Source: Cerrena zonata
Lineage: Eukaryota; Basidiomycota; Agaricomycetes; Polyporales; Cerrenaceae
DNA length: 64,000 bases
Assembly: GCA_038087015.1 (NCBI GenBank)
Contig: JASBNA010000034.1
Coordinates: 372,001 to 436,000, forward strand
Reading direction: 5' to 3'
The translations under genes and the position numbers were made by a program. Positions 53,996 to 64,000 of this stretch are shown here, piece by piece (the stretch's first letter is position 1; every line of letters starts with the position of its first letter). The notes beneath the pieces are model-generated. The model did not search any database. It saw only the letters and a program-made list of their open reading frames with translations, and had not been told where the DNA came from.

Positions 53996-56243
53996 ATGGT
54001 GTTCAGGTTACCTGTTATATCGCTTGCGATACTAGCCTCTTCACTTGAAGCCTATGCCGGGATTGGTCCCGTCACAGACTTGCACATTGTCAACAAGGAC
54101 ATTGCACCAGATGGCTTCAAACGTCCGACTGTCCTCGCAGGGGGCACATTCCCTGGACCCGTAATAACTGGCAAAAAGGTAATGTCCACCAGTTGCTATT
54201 AGACACAAAATTAAACTGATAGAATTGCGTGATAGGGAGACAACTTCAAGATCAATGTCGTCGACGAGCTTACCGACGAAAGCATGTTGACCCCGACTTC
54301 AATCGTGAATATATTTTTAAAGTCGTTTACTCCTCGACAGCTCTTCTAATCGTTCTATCTAGCATTGGCACGGTTTCTTCCAAAAGGGAACCGCATGGGC
54401 TGACGGTCCTGCCTTTGTCACCCAGTGTCCCATCACCTCTGGAAACTCGTTCCTATATGATTTCGACGTACCCGATCAAGCTGGCACGTTCTGGTACCAT
54501 AGCCATCTCTCTACCCAATACTGTGATGGCTTGCGTGGGGCCTTCGTCGTATACGACCCCGACGATCCCCACAAACACCTATACGATTACGATGACGGTG
54601 AGACTCAACTATTCTTATTCCCACTTTACCATCATTAATATGTATATTCGGTTTATAGACAGCACCGTAATTACGCTAGCGGACTGGTACCATCTCCTTG
54701 CGCAAACAGTCGTAGGAGCTGCGTAAGCGACAAAATACTCCCTTCTCAGACTTATGCTAATCTTTTTCACACAGTACACCTAACGCTACTCTGATCAATG
54801 GACTAGGTCGCGACCAAGGTAATTCTGCAAGTGGTGAATTAGCAGTTATCAACGTGAAACATGGTTCACGGTACGTCCCTATCACTACTACTGGCATCCT
54901 ATATCTCCCTCAAGTTAATTCGGTATTAGATACCGATTCCGTTTGGTTTCAATTTCGTGTGACCCAAACTTCATCTTTTCCATTGACGGACACTCGATGA
55001 CTGTCATTGAAGTCGACGGTGTGAACACTAAACCCTTGACTGTCGACTCTATTCAGATATTCGCCGGGCAGAGATACTCCTTTGTTGTGAGTGATGCAAA
55101 ATCATGTCCTACTTACAGTTATACCCTGGGATTGACCGTCATTGATAGCTTCATGCCGATCAACGCAAGGATAACTATTGGATACGTGCCCGTCCAAACT
55201 TTGGAATAAATAGTACCACTTCCGATGGAAAGAACTCCGCAATTCTTCGATATAAGGGAGCTCCTGCAGCAGAGCCTAAGACTATCGAGGCTCCTAGTAA
55301 AGCTCCCTTGAGAGAAACAGATCTTCGCCCACTTGAGTATAGTCCAGTGGTACGTCTTCAGCAGGGCTATCCCGAGCTAACCTAACGTCATGCATTGTGT
55401 ATAGCCAGGTAAACCTGTTCCAGGAGGCGCAGATATTAACCATAGACTTGATTTGTCTTTCGTGCGTACCCTCCAACCATTTGGTGACCACAAGATTGCG
55501 TTGCGATTCTGACTATATGTCTAGAACCGGACTGATGGTCGTTTTGCAATCAACGGGACTTCGTTTAGGGACCCTGAATTTCCCGTTTTGCTTCAAATCC
55601 TTAGCGGGGCGAAGGAGGCCCATGAACTACTTCCCAAAGGCAGCGTGTTTGACCTCGAACTCGGAAAAGTAGTTGAGCTCGTCATACCAGCCGGTGTCAT
55701 CGGGGGCCCTCATCCTTTCCATCTCCATGGCGTGAGTATAAAATCATTTTTCGCATCAGACATTGGACTAAGTTCTTCATACACAGCACAATTTCTGGGT
55801 TGTCCGAAGTGCAGGAACCGACAAGTATAACTTCAAGGATGCCATCCTTAGGGACGTCGTCAGCATCGGGACAGGACCTACAGCTGGAAATCCGGGTGAT
55901 GAAGTCACCATCCGTTTTGTGGTATGCTTCCCATTTCATGACCAGCCTGTTCGTTTAAGAAGCTAAACGTACCTTGTACAGACCGACAATCCGGGTCCGT
56001 GGTTCCTCCATTGTCATATCGATTGGCATCTGGAGGCTGGTCTTGCTGTCGTCTTTCGCTGAGGGTATCAATAGTACCGCTGCAGCCAATCCTACACCTC
56101 GTAAGTGAACATTGATCATTTCTTGAGGTTGCGGGAGCACTAAATCTGCTTTCTTTACAGAGGCATGGTATGACCTTTGTCCCAAGTATAATGGACTTAG
56201 TGCGAGTCAGAAATTCAAGCCCAAGAAAGGAACTGCGATATAG
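53996..56243 (+). pseudogene. Laccase (multicopper oxidase) with C-terminal frameshift
   Basis: Secreted blue copper oxidase of phenols. Twelve exons: 53996-54178, 54236-54304, 54363-54597, 54659-54722, 54775-54870, 54930-55086, 55149-55349, 55405-55461, 55525-55731, 55787-55921, 55982-56100 and 56161-56243. It has a signal peptide (MVFRLPVISLAILASSLEAYA), then the copper sites [29 protein letters not shown] and [11 protein letters not shown], so all ligands are present. In exon 11 one extra C at about 56057 shifts the frame right after LEAGLAVVF and gives a stop at 56060-56062. Beyond it, the expected tail (EGINSTAAANPTP, AWYDLCPKYNGL) is still readable in the +1 frame. The product would lack about 45 C-terminal residues. 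This is either very recent inactivation or a base-calling error. A TATA box precedes it. Confidence 0.8.
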
Positions 56244-56446
56244 ACATGGATGTGGGAAGGATGTTAGGTTCCGCATACCAACAATGACTCATAGGTTTCG
56301 AAGTGAGGCTCTACAATTCCATGATGTACATAGTCCTGTAAGAATAGTATTTCATCCAGTCGATGTCTGGGATGAGTCGTATGGTGAGAATGACAGGGGG
56401 AGTGTATGATCAAGATAGTAGTGTGTGATAGCCGTCCATGTGCATC

Positions 56447-57053
56447 CTAGGTAACCGTCAGATACTAGAAGACAAGAATGAATCAAGCGTTAACTCACCT
56501 TGTGTCCTCGTCGTGTTTCGTTTTGTACAATGGACTTGAGCCACCACGAGCACTTGCCGTAGATATTCTCTGTAATCTTCGTCGCCTTCTTCCCGTTTTC
56601 CCCTTCAACCTCCTCGAATTTCTTCAACTTCCACACTATCACTCCCATTGCTGTAGCACTCTCGTACAACGCCACCTTGGCTTCATCGTCCCAAACTTGG
56701 GCGCCGTTGATCTCGATTCGCTTCGTGAGGCCTGGAAGAATATGGACTTCTTCGTAAAGACGGAAGAACTGTCGAGGAATAGAAGGGGTTGTATCGTTCT
56801 CTGCTACGGCAGGTGCATCGCGAGAGAAGTTGGCGGGAGGTATCGGCTCCCAGTCAGGCTTGGGCACTCTGTCGCATTCAAGGTAGACGAATTCAGGGCA
56901 GTTATCGTAAAGTAGTACCACTTCTTTCATGGTGTCTCCATGGCCGAGCACAGGAAATGTTTTCGAGAGCGGATGCTCGATAATTACCGAGTACTCGGAG
57001 GTGAAATTGTAATCGGACTGCTGAAACTTTTGGGGATTGTAAGCGGAACTCAT
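56447..57053 (-). CDS. SRPBCC/START-like conserved fungal protein
   Basis: A conserved Agaricomycete hypothetical with features of the SRPBCC (polyketide cyclase/START-like) ligand-binding fold. Two exons, 57053-56499 and 56464-56447, give 190 aa; the tiny second exon (YLTVT plus stop) is less certain, and reading through the donor would stop two codons later. The sequence runs YSVIIEHPLSKTFPVLGHGD near the start, then VHILPGLTKRIEINGAQVW, DDEAKVALYES, VIVWKLKKFEEVEG and a helix-like end (YGKCSWWLKSIVQNE), a spacing of strands plus final helix common in SRPBCC proteins. No signal peptide or membrane segment. It converges on the laccase, with about 200 bases between stops. The ligand is unknown. 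Confidence 0.75.
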
Positions 57054-57628
57054 GGAGGAGATGTTGTATGAGAAAGAAAGAAAGGAGTGAAGTGTTCAAT
57101 TTGAAGTAAATGTAGCGTTGGCATCATGGTACAGATGTCAATATGTCAACAGCGGTCTAGAAGTTGTTGAAGACAACTACCAGTGAGATCTCCGAGATGT
57201 CCGAGAGCACCGAGATTCAGATTAGATTAGATCTCAATATCCACCTTTATTTGAGTTTCAGAATTACTGCCGTGACGGTCTCCCACTGTCCGATATGATC
57301 TGCATACCTCGGTCCTCGACACACCAACTGCGCCTCAAAGCTAAATATAATGACAGAAAACATCCTTTGCGCCCATAGTGATGGCTGCGGGATGTCTATA
57401 TCTGTGCTAACCGCTGACAAGCAGACAGTATGACACTCCACCCTCAAGGCTCCAAATCAACTTGAAGGAGCGAGGCGTGCCCTACGTAACCTTCTTTTAA
57501 GGTTGGTATCCTTGCAAATACCGCACCGCGCCCCTCTACATCTACCGCTTCAGATACCTTGGTATACAGGTATGTATTCTATCATAATCTAACATCGAGC
57601 AACTGCTGAGCCAACCTACTAGGTTCTT
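57054..57628. other. Spacer between divergent genes
   Basis: Bidirectional promoter space between the SRPBCC-like gene (minus) and small membrane protein A (plus). A CTACTAG acceptor-like site at about 57614-57620 hints at a 5' UTR intron. No gene. Confidence 0.45.
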
Positions 57629-58072
57629 ATGGCGTTTACTAGCAAGAAGAAGCAGGACGGTCTGGTAGAGGAAAAGAAAGGGGAAGAGGAATGGAAGGGT
57701 GTCCTCCGTGACCTTACCAACGAGACGAAGGCTTACCAGGATGCTCGAAAGAGGAAGGATAATGATGTAGCCGCACAACACTCCGAAAGAGTTCACCAGC
57801 TCATGCTCAAGGCGGCCGAGGTGCACCCCGATCCTACCGTGAAGGAGAAATTCAAGAAGGATGCCGAGGAATGGAACAAGGGGGACAACAAGCTAAAAGA
57901 TATTATGTCGCATCCTTTTGTTCAAGGCTTGGCTATCCTTCTCGCTGCTCCGTTTGCCCTCGCTGGTGGTGCCCTCTTTGCCGCCGGCGCCCTCGTGTAC
58001 GGGACTGGAAAGTTGATTGTAGGTTTAGGAGATGCACTTACCTTTGGTCAATTCCGCCATTGGACGTCTTGA
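57629..58072 (+). CDS. Small glycine-rich membrane protein, paralog A
   Basis: A single open exon of 147 aa starting MAFTSKKKQDG. Residues 1-95 are highly charged and helical in character (EEEWKGVLRDL, then HPDPTVKEKFKKDAEEWNKGD). Residues 100-140 form a hydrophobic, glycine-rich segment (VQGLAILLAAPFALAGGALF, then GALVYGTGKLIVGLGDALTFG) with small residues at regular spacing, as in membrane hairpins. Paralog B at 58554-59096 shares EEEW, an HP plus DA-x2-W-x-KGD block, QG-x-AIL-x-A-x-P, GA-x3-G-x-GK and GD-x-LTFG in the same order. I do not recognise a characterised family. Conservation between the two paralogs argues that it is a real gene; a 3' UTR intron (GTAAGT after 58080) is possible. 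Confidence 0.7.
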   Translation: MAFTSKKKQDGLVEEKKGEEEWKGVLRDLTNETKAYQDARKRKDNDVAAQHSERVHQLMLKAAEVHPDPTVKEKFKKDAEEWNKGDNKLKDIMSHPFVQGLAILLAAPFALAGGALFAAGALVYGTGKLIVGLGDALTFGQFRHWTS

Positions 58073-58553
58073 ATATGATGGTAAGTCGACTGTACACACT
58101 TTTTCATATCCGTGTTCACATTCACACCATTTCAACTAGATTCGAATATTGATACCCCTGCGGCACTTTCTTACATGTGTTGTACTTTTCGCAAATATCC
58201 CCCTCTTGAATGAAACTGCGTTGACTAGAAATATTGACTGCCGCGGCCGACTGTTATGTTTCGCTGCTTCAGATGTGTCTCACTAACGCCTTGAGTTTAG
58301 GATATCGACCCCATGATCTACTGCGTGTTGCTGCGAACAGACACTCTTGTACCCCAGCGGCCATTATGAAACCTCAGTTCGGGCAGTTTTTAGGTGAAGA
58401 ACCCCGATGTGGGATCCTGAATTTCTGTACCGCAGTCATTTACGATATATTAATGCCACCATTTAGAATGCCTGGACTCTAAAGTAAACCAGCGTTCGTC
58501 GTTACTGCGGTGCGAGGCGTACTTATCTACTCTCAAACTTTCGTCAATCAGAC
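58073..58553. other. Spacer between the two small membrane-protein genes
   Basis: Probably 3' UTR of paralog A and promoter of paralog B. The open frame at 58234-58482 has no motif. Confidence 0.5.
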
Positions 58554-59096
58554 ATGGCTACACCCCAAGACCTCCTCGCTGGCAGTCCTGTTGTCCCCAA
58601 ATCCAGGTGCACTCCATTCCAATTCAAACTGTTGGGATTCCACTAACCCGCTATCAGCATGACACTCTCCGTCACCGACCTAGTGGATACCGATGTTCAA
58701 GAGAAAGAGGAAGAGTGGTTAGCACTTCTCCACCAACTCGCTGAAGGGATGAAGAGATACGAATCTCTGTCCCGGAAGAGGGACGCAGCAGAAAAAGAGC
58801 GTACCTCTCTCGAAGTCCTCTCACTCATGCGGAAACTTGCGATGATCCATCCTGAAGAAGAGACCCGGAAGAAGTACGACAAAGATGCCAATGCATGGGA
58901 GAAGGGAGACAGGTTCGATAAACACCGGATTATCCGACCCCATATGTTTCTCTTGCAAGGATGCGCTATTCTTATCGCTACGCCGATCTTAGCATCGGGC
59001 GCTGTGCTGTACGGTAGTGGGAAGGTGCTCACAAGTATTGGGGACATGTTGACATTTGGTCGTCTCGATAAAGTTGTGACTGGGTCTATGGAGTAA
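58554..59096 (+). CDS. Small glycine-rich membrane protein, paralog B
   Basis: Two exons, 58554-58606 and 58658-59096, give 163 aa. The first exon adds MATPQDLLAGSPVVPKS before the MTLSVTDL that opens the second exon; splicing is in phase (AG joined to C). The body repeats the layout of paralog A: EKEEEWLALLHQL, a charged helical region with DAAEKERTSLEVL, HPEEETRKKYDKDANAWEKG, then FLLQGCAILIATPILASGAV and LYGSGKVLTSIGDMLTFGR. The hydrophobic part would span or insert into a membrane; the N-terminal half looks like a coiled coil. It lies 480 bases downstream of paralog A in the same orientation, so a local tandem duplication is likely, although overall identity is modest and the event is old. 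Function unknown. Confidence 0.7.
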
Positions 59097-59540
59097 ATGG
59101 GTACGTTCATTTCGACGTCTTTGTTGGTTTGGTTTCTTTTGCTGATCTGTCTGGTTTCCAGTCGTGCGGGACGTGATATATTCGAATCTGCGTATTGGCT
59201 TTGAAAGTCGATCATTGCTAGCCCTACGCATTGTATGACTACTCATTTAAAGCAAGGAATCCTCAACTGTGAATTTAGGCGGTTCGAATGACTTAGGCTA
59301 CTCGGCGTCATATAACCTGTAACCTATACCGATACAATTTTTTTTGACTAACTGCACACCACAAGGTAAAAACTGAAAGATGATGGATTATCTAACTAAG
59401 TAAAGCTATTCTGAAGCATGGCAAGAACTCGTAACTGATCCATGAATCCGAGTGTAGCCAATTATTGATGTTGTTTGTCGTTATTTGTCAACGCCTTCCT
59501 CGAATTTGCCAAAAATGATGCTTCGAATGAAACCTCAGAC
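59097..59540. other. Spacer between convergent genes
   Basis: No gene between the stop of paralog B and the stop of the second aldo-keto reductase. Confidence 0.55.
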
Positions 59541-61268
59541 TCAGTGACCGAGGATAGCGGAAGGTCGGTACGCCTCCTCCAGGTACTTCATTTCATCCTC
59601 GGAAAGAGTAACGTTGACGGATGCTATAAAAATAAGAATCATTATCACCTATACTTATTGAAGTTGATTTAGCTGATACATACCGATGAGATCCTCCAAG
59701 TTCTTCAGGTTTGTGGTGCCAACAATTGGAGCAGTCACGCCTACCATGAAATCATAAGTGAAACGCTATAAAAACGGAGCGAAATTATTATCTTACCATC
59801 TTTGGCCATGATCCAAGCAGTCGAGATTTGAGCCATGGTAACGCCTTTCTTCTTCGCGAGCTCCTCAACTCTGCACGGGAAGGTACTGTGTAAGGAGAGA
59901 GTACAGGGAAGTGATAGAAAGAAACTTGCCTGTTGACAATTTCAGGGGGACTGTCCTTGTAAAGGCCAAACCAGCTGATGAAACATTCGGGTTATTCATG
60001 AATTATAATAATTCTGGTACTTCAAGACTTACTCATCCGTTTGAGAACGCTTGGTAGCGGCATTGAGAGGTCTGGTCAATACACCACGAGCAAGGGGAGA
60101 CCACGGAATAGCTCCGACGCCGAACATCTAGGAAGCTTAGTGAGAAGAATGCGTAGAGGCTCTGTCATGCTTCACAAACCTTGAGAGTCGGGAACATCTC
60201 ACGCTCTTCTTCGCGGTAAAGCAGGTTGTAATGGTTCTGCATCGAGATGAATGGCGTGAGGTTGTGGGAGATGGCATAATCTGTAAATCGGATCATCGTC
60301 TCTATAGCTCGAGTGGTGCTTCGAATAACGGAACACGTACTTTGCATAGCATGGACTAGAATGAGGAAGCGGTCAGTTTCACGGTGATGGGGGTAGTAGC
60401 AAGAACATTGGTCTCACATTGGTAAGCATAGCAAGAGCTCATTCCGATGTAACGAACGTAGCCGGCTTTGACCACATCGTGGAGAGCTTGCATTGTCTCC
60501 TCGATGGGAGTATCCGGGTCAAATCTGTGGCCTGAGTAGGGAGATTATTGATGAGCACGAACGCGCGCATATTCAAATTGAGCGCAAACTTACATTGAAG
60601 GACATCGATATAATCGACTTGAAGACGTTCCAAGCTGTGCTTCACGGAGTCGAAGATATGCTAGGGAGATATATGAATATTGCTCCTTGTCATAGATTTT
60701 GTAGTGATATGTACCTTGCGACTCAAACCGTATTGGTTGACTAACCGATTTGGTCGAGGTCGAGGCCAAACGTGCTGCTCTGGTCTTTTCCAACAGCAAA
60801 GAAGACCTGTTCGGTGTGATTAGGTCCACAGAACGTATATCATCAACGTATTCAACTGCAGTACCTTGGTCATGATGACGATCTCATCACGAGGTAGTTT
60901 AAGTTCTTTGATTGCTTTTCCAAGGATAACCTCGGATACGCCATTAGAGTACATCTAATGATGCAATAAGTAGATGAAGAGGTTGTCATGGTAGACTGTA
61001 AACGTACATTGGCGGTGTCGAAGGTTTGGATACCATGATCATAGGCAAATTTGATGTGTTTGAAAGCTTCTTGCTCATCGCCGATGACCCAGTTGGCCCA
61101 CTCGGGGCTTCCGTAAGACATGCATCCTAGAATAATCTTGGATACTTTCAACCCGGATTTTCCAAGTCGAACTACGACAATGCATATGAGTATTAAGCAC
61201 GCCTCCTTACTCAGAGAGTAGAAAAGCTGCAACGTACCGTATGGAACCTTTTGAATTTGACCAGACAT
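59541..61268 (-). pseudogene. Aldo-keto reductase (aryl-alcohol dehydrogenase-like) with one frameshift
   Basis: An AKR of the type that reduces aryl aldehydes. Thirteen exons can be followed from ATG 61268 (MSGQIQKVPY, then VRLGKSGLKVSKIILG) to the stop at 59541. Motifs include QTFDTANMYSNG (Asp and Tyr), IVIMTK (Lys), [11 protein letters not shown] (His), FISMQNHYNLLYREEE, IPWSPLARGVLTRP and TAPIVGTTNLKNLEDL. One intron has a GC donor (AG|GCAAGT). In exon 4, after GLDLDQIG, one base is missing at about 60740: the frame reads TAG, while the expected YVNQYGLSRK follows in the shifted frame and ends at a good GTACAT donor. All other junctions agree. It is a single-lesion pseudogene or a sequencing error. 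A TATA box is at 61345-61352. Confidence 0.75.
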
Positions 61269-61344
61269 CTTATCTGTTGTTGAGAGGTTGTTTGAAGAAG
61301 TGAAGTACGAGGAGATTGCTTGAGTTTGATCTCTCAAGCGGGTC

Positions 61345-61352
61345 CTTTTATA
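61345..61352 (-). promoter_or_regulatory. TATA box of the second aldo-keto reductase
   Basis: TATAAAAG (minus strand) lies 77-84 nt upstream of the ATG at 61268. Confidence 0.5.
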
Positions 61353-62620
61353 CCTATCCAACGCTCCTGTTTCTGATGAGGATAAGATGACGTATACTCA
61401 GAGCTATTTGTTAATGCCGACTGACACGAAACGATTCAGTATTCCGGCATCGGTTGCATTCCTATGTAGTCAGTGCCATTATGATGAATAAGGAAAACCC
61501 GAGTTCGGTACCCAATATTAGAGGAGTATGATAGGTAGAAGTAGATACCTAAGCGATGAAGGGGTGAATGGAATGCGGCAGCAGACTTGCGTACACAACG
61601 GCATTTCCTAGTAACTTGAGTAGTATAGTATTGCCTGAGACTGGTTTGAGACAAGATGCAAAGAATAGCATCGAGGCCACGAGGTCGTAGAGCTATAAAG
61701 CGAGTTATCGGACTTACGAGAATCGGGATTCGCGCTAGATGCCTATCACCACAATTTGTGAAAGTATCGCCCCCACATCCCTCAAGTTGGAGTCCGATTG
61801 ATAGCAGGCTGACAGAGCGAATAAACCGTGCATGGAAGGCATGTGTCGATGAGAAGAGGCCTATACCAAAGGGGTTAAGAATATTAAAGACATAATTTTC
61901 ACAAAGGACGAAGTGTCAATATCGATGATTAGTTGTGGGTGCTTCCAGGTTCTGACTCGGACTACGACGGAAGTGATAACTTCTTTCTAAATACTCATAC
62001 TCAGACATTCCCTTCTGGTACCAACGCCAATATGGGATGACGACACCCAAAGGTGCATGTGCTGTCGCTGTGGGGCCTGGAGATATCGGACTGAAGAATC
62101 TGGACAATTTCTCAATGAAATATAGATGAAAGAAATGGCAGGATATGGTCAAGCAAGCAAAACCAAGGAGGACAAACTTCTCGACAAAGGTGTGTGTCAA
62201 CATGTTTGAGTTGCGGCCAAGTTGGACACTTCATCGTAAACTTGGCACTAAGAGTGACAATAACACCCGGGCCGTAATAGGCATTGCAATTCGACTCTAG
62301 GTCTACTGCAGATTGTCTTCATCCTGGGTTGAGGCTGTAGCTGAGCCTAATGGGTAGTCTGTTCGCAGATTAGTAGTCTCGATTATCTATGTCGGAGGGG
62401 AAGTTAGATTTTAACACATATGCGGGTTACGCACCACTATGGAGAAGAACGAGGCAATAAGGCCAAATATCCCAAACCATCTGGTTTTCATTGGAGTCTA
62501 CAGTAGATTGATTCACTGCTAGATGCTCTTCTTGCATAGTGCAATGTATTCTCAATAAAACAAGGTACAACGCACGACCAGAAGTGGCTCATTGCTGGAA
62601 CTTACCAGATAAAAAGAAGC
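61353..62620. other. Intergenic, no firm gene
   Basis: A minus-strand frame at 61916-62203 (95 aa) has a hydrophobic start (KFVLLGFACLTISCHFFHLY) and could be a small membrane protein, but nothing supports it beyond being open. Otherwise nothing is seen. Confidence 0.45.
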
Positions 62621-62724
62621 TGTCCAGGGCGAGAGTCGAACTCGCGATCCCGGGATTGCGTAAGCAACGCTTACTCATATTCGAAATATGAGACCCATGC
62701 TCTAACCAACTGAGCCACCCAGAC
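62621..62724 (-). tRNA. tRNA-Met(CAT), intron-containing
   Basis: On the minus strand the acceptor stem GTCTGGG pairs with CCTGGAC, the D arm is GCTC-AGTTGGTTA-GAGC, and the T arm is GCGAG-TTCGACT-CTCGC. The anticodon loop reads C-T-CAT-A, followed by an intron of about 29 nt. The intron contains ATATGAG, which can pair with the anticodon region (CTCATAT) as pre-tRNA introns often do, and a second hairpin GTAAGC/GCTTAC. The anticodon-stem 3' side (ATCCC) pairs imperfectly at one end. Serine or leucine class II identity was rejected because the D arm is class I. It is elongator rather than initiator most likely. Confidence 0.75.
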
Positions 62725-63042
62725 ATTACTCATATAGCAGGCGTTCTGGTCATGACGCTACCGATCATTGGGCCGAATTTCGTGATATGGAAGACACTGG
62801 TTCCTAGGATGCCATCTTTTCTGAAACCACTATGAAGCCAATAATGCTACCTTTCAAGATCTCACCTTATGTGCAGTATAGCTCCGGGATAGCAGATAAG
62901 ATCCTTAGAGGGTTTCCGCTTGCGGCTTGCCTTTCTGACCGCGGTGTTCCTTGTGCGCTCTTACTGAACTTCTCGAACTCAATCGATAGATAAGGTATGG
63001 AGTGTGGACCTAGCATGGAACATATTCATCTCTCCCTGCTCG
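62725..63042. other. Spacer, no gene
   Basis: Nothing recognised between the tRNA and the VIT-domain gene. Confidence 0.5.
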
Positions 63043-64000
63043 ATGTCGGGACAACCCTTCTCTGGCATTGTCTACGGCTCACCGGAAAGTGGTCTCATTC
63101 ATCTACCTCTTGTCGAAGTGAAAGTGCGGGCTCTGGTCGTAGATGGTACGTCATATCCACCGTATATACCCATCTGATAATATCAATGACTTGCCTAGTC
63201 TCTGCACGAGTGACATTGAGCCAGGTATTCGTCAACCAGGATCCTGATCGAACTCCTCGTGCCAAATATGTATTCCCAATACCTGCCGGTGCTGCTGTTT
63301 GCGCCTTTGAGATGCACACAGAAGACGGCCGGATAATTCGCGGTATAGCAAAGGAGAGGGAACAAGCACATCGGGAACATGAACAGGCTTTGAATTCCGG
63401 AAAACTTACGAGCCTAGTCGAATGGGCTACAGATGACAGTACGCAATCCCTTCTTATTCCAAGACAGCAGCGGCCTGAGTGTACCGACCTCAGTTTTTAC
63501 AATATCTGTGGGGTCTGTTCCCATAAAACAGCGTGTTACCACCCATTTGACTGTACGGCTGCTCATTATTGGCATACGAACGCTGCTAACTCGTGTTCTT
63601 GTAGTACGTCGTCGATTTGATGAGTAATGATATTGCATCCCAGATACGCTTACAGCTGCCTATGTACATCGGGGAACGATACGGCAAGCTACCTGCTACC
63701 ATGGAAGGTGCGTCACAAGGTTCGTCTCGCACCCGAGTGCGAATCGTAGTCGCCATCCAAACCAAAGGTGCAATAAAGGCAATCAATTGTCCAACCCATC
63801 CGTCCATTTCCATTTCCCCGTATCAAACTCATCGCGGTCACTCATCTCGCCATCGCATGATTGCCCGGCTCAGGTCCAAAGAGTTTCTGCAAAGAGACTT
63901 TGTATTGGTCATCGAAGCTCATGGTCTCGATGTTCCCAGATGCTTTGTTGAATATGGACCGACGGGATCTGGCACAGTTGCATTGCAACTTACCATGGTT
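63043..64000 (+). CDS. VIT-domain (inter-alpha-trypsin/VWA type) protein, 5' part
   Basis: The vault protein inter-alpha-trypsin (VIT) domain normally precedes a von Willebrand factor A domain; fungal members are intracellular and poorly characterised. Visible exons are 63043-63145, 63199-63438, 63494-63552 and 63605 to the edge, all in phase. The start is MSGQPFSGIVYGSPESG. VIT motifs follow in order: ARVTLSQVFVNQ, KYVFPIPAGAAVCAFEM, RIIRGIAKEREQAHREHEQA, IFTISVGSVP and YVVDLMSNDIASQIRLQLPM. An ATG at 62997 in another frame is not the start, because it does not encode the VIT beginning. The last visible residues (FVLVIEAHGLDVPRC) are where the VIT domain ends. No lesion is seen; the VWA part would lie beyond the window. 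Confidence 0.85.

Noticed and set aside
55081..55209. Laccase disruption after SFV (open frame ends at 55209)
   Set aside because: Choosing the later acceptor at 55148 restores [14 protein letters not shown] in frame, so this is a normal intron, not damage.
62621..62724. Class II tRNA (Ser-CGA or Leu) with a long variable arm
   Set aside because: The D arm is a class I form and the second hairpin fits inside the intron; reading CAT as anticodon leaves standard arms.

Overview
The window is nuclear DNA of a filamentous basidiomycete, most likely an Agaricomycete (mushroom-forming fungus). Genes have many short exons separated by 45-75 nt introns with GTRNGT donors, and the gene set fits: FunK1 fungal-type kinases, a laccase, a sedolisin (S53) protease, a Yor1-like ABC exporter, F-box and BTB paralogs, and an intron-bearing nuclear tRNA. 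I built the gene models by hand from reading frame, splice phase and remembered family consensus. No search was run.

Layout. 1-13 kb: a direct duplication (about 1-4875 and 8097-12917) carries two near-identical FunK1 kinase genes on the minus strand, with a truncated S53 protease between them. 13.5-17.4 kb: an apparently intact phosphoinositide-specific phospholipase C. 18.05-18.74 kb: a 682-bp MITE-like element with perfect 22-bp terminal inverted repeats and a TA target duplication. 19.2-25.5 kb: a 35-exon Yor1-type ABC transporter inactivated by four independent lesions. 28.0-30.9 kb: a multi-pass membrane protein with an in-frame TGA, converging on an intact aldo-keto reductase. 32.9-41 kb: two paralogous BTB genes separated by about 6 kb with no recognisable gene. 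41.4-48 kb: a decayed flavin-reductase-like gene, two paralogous F-box genes in inverted orientation, and between them a gene with an F-box-like N-terminus and a nucleotidyltransferase-like motif. 49.4-52.4 kb: a third, inverted FunK1 copy that has lost its promoter. 54-56.2 kb: a laccase with all copper ligands and a +1 frameshift just after the last one. 56.4-59.1 kb: an SRPBCC-like gene and a tandem pair of small uncharacterised membrane proteins. 59.5-61.3 kb: a second aldo-keto reductase with one frameshift. 62.6 kb: tRNA-Met with intron. 63.0 kb to the right edge: the start of a VIT-domain protein.

This is an accessory-type region: paralog families (FunK1, BTB, F-box, small membrane proteins) and decayed single genes lie beside a few conserved housekeeping genes (PLC, tRNA). 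There is no single co-regulated pathway. The least familiar material is the tandem pair of small glycine-rich membrane proteins at 57.6-59.1 kb and the three-copy FunK1 duplication. Several genes carry exactly one one-base lesion, which could be real decay or uncorrected sequencing error. The four-lesion ABC gene and the truncated protease are the safest pseudogene calls.
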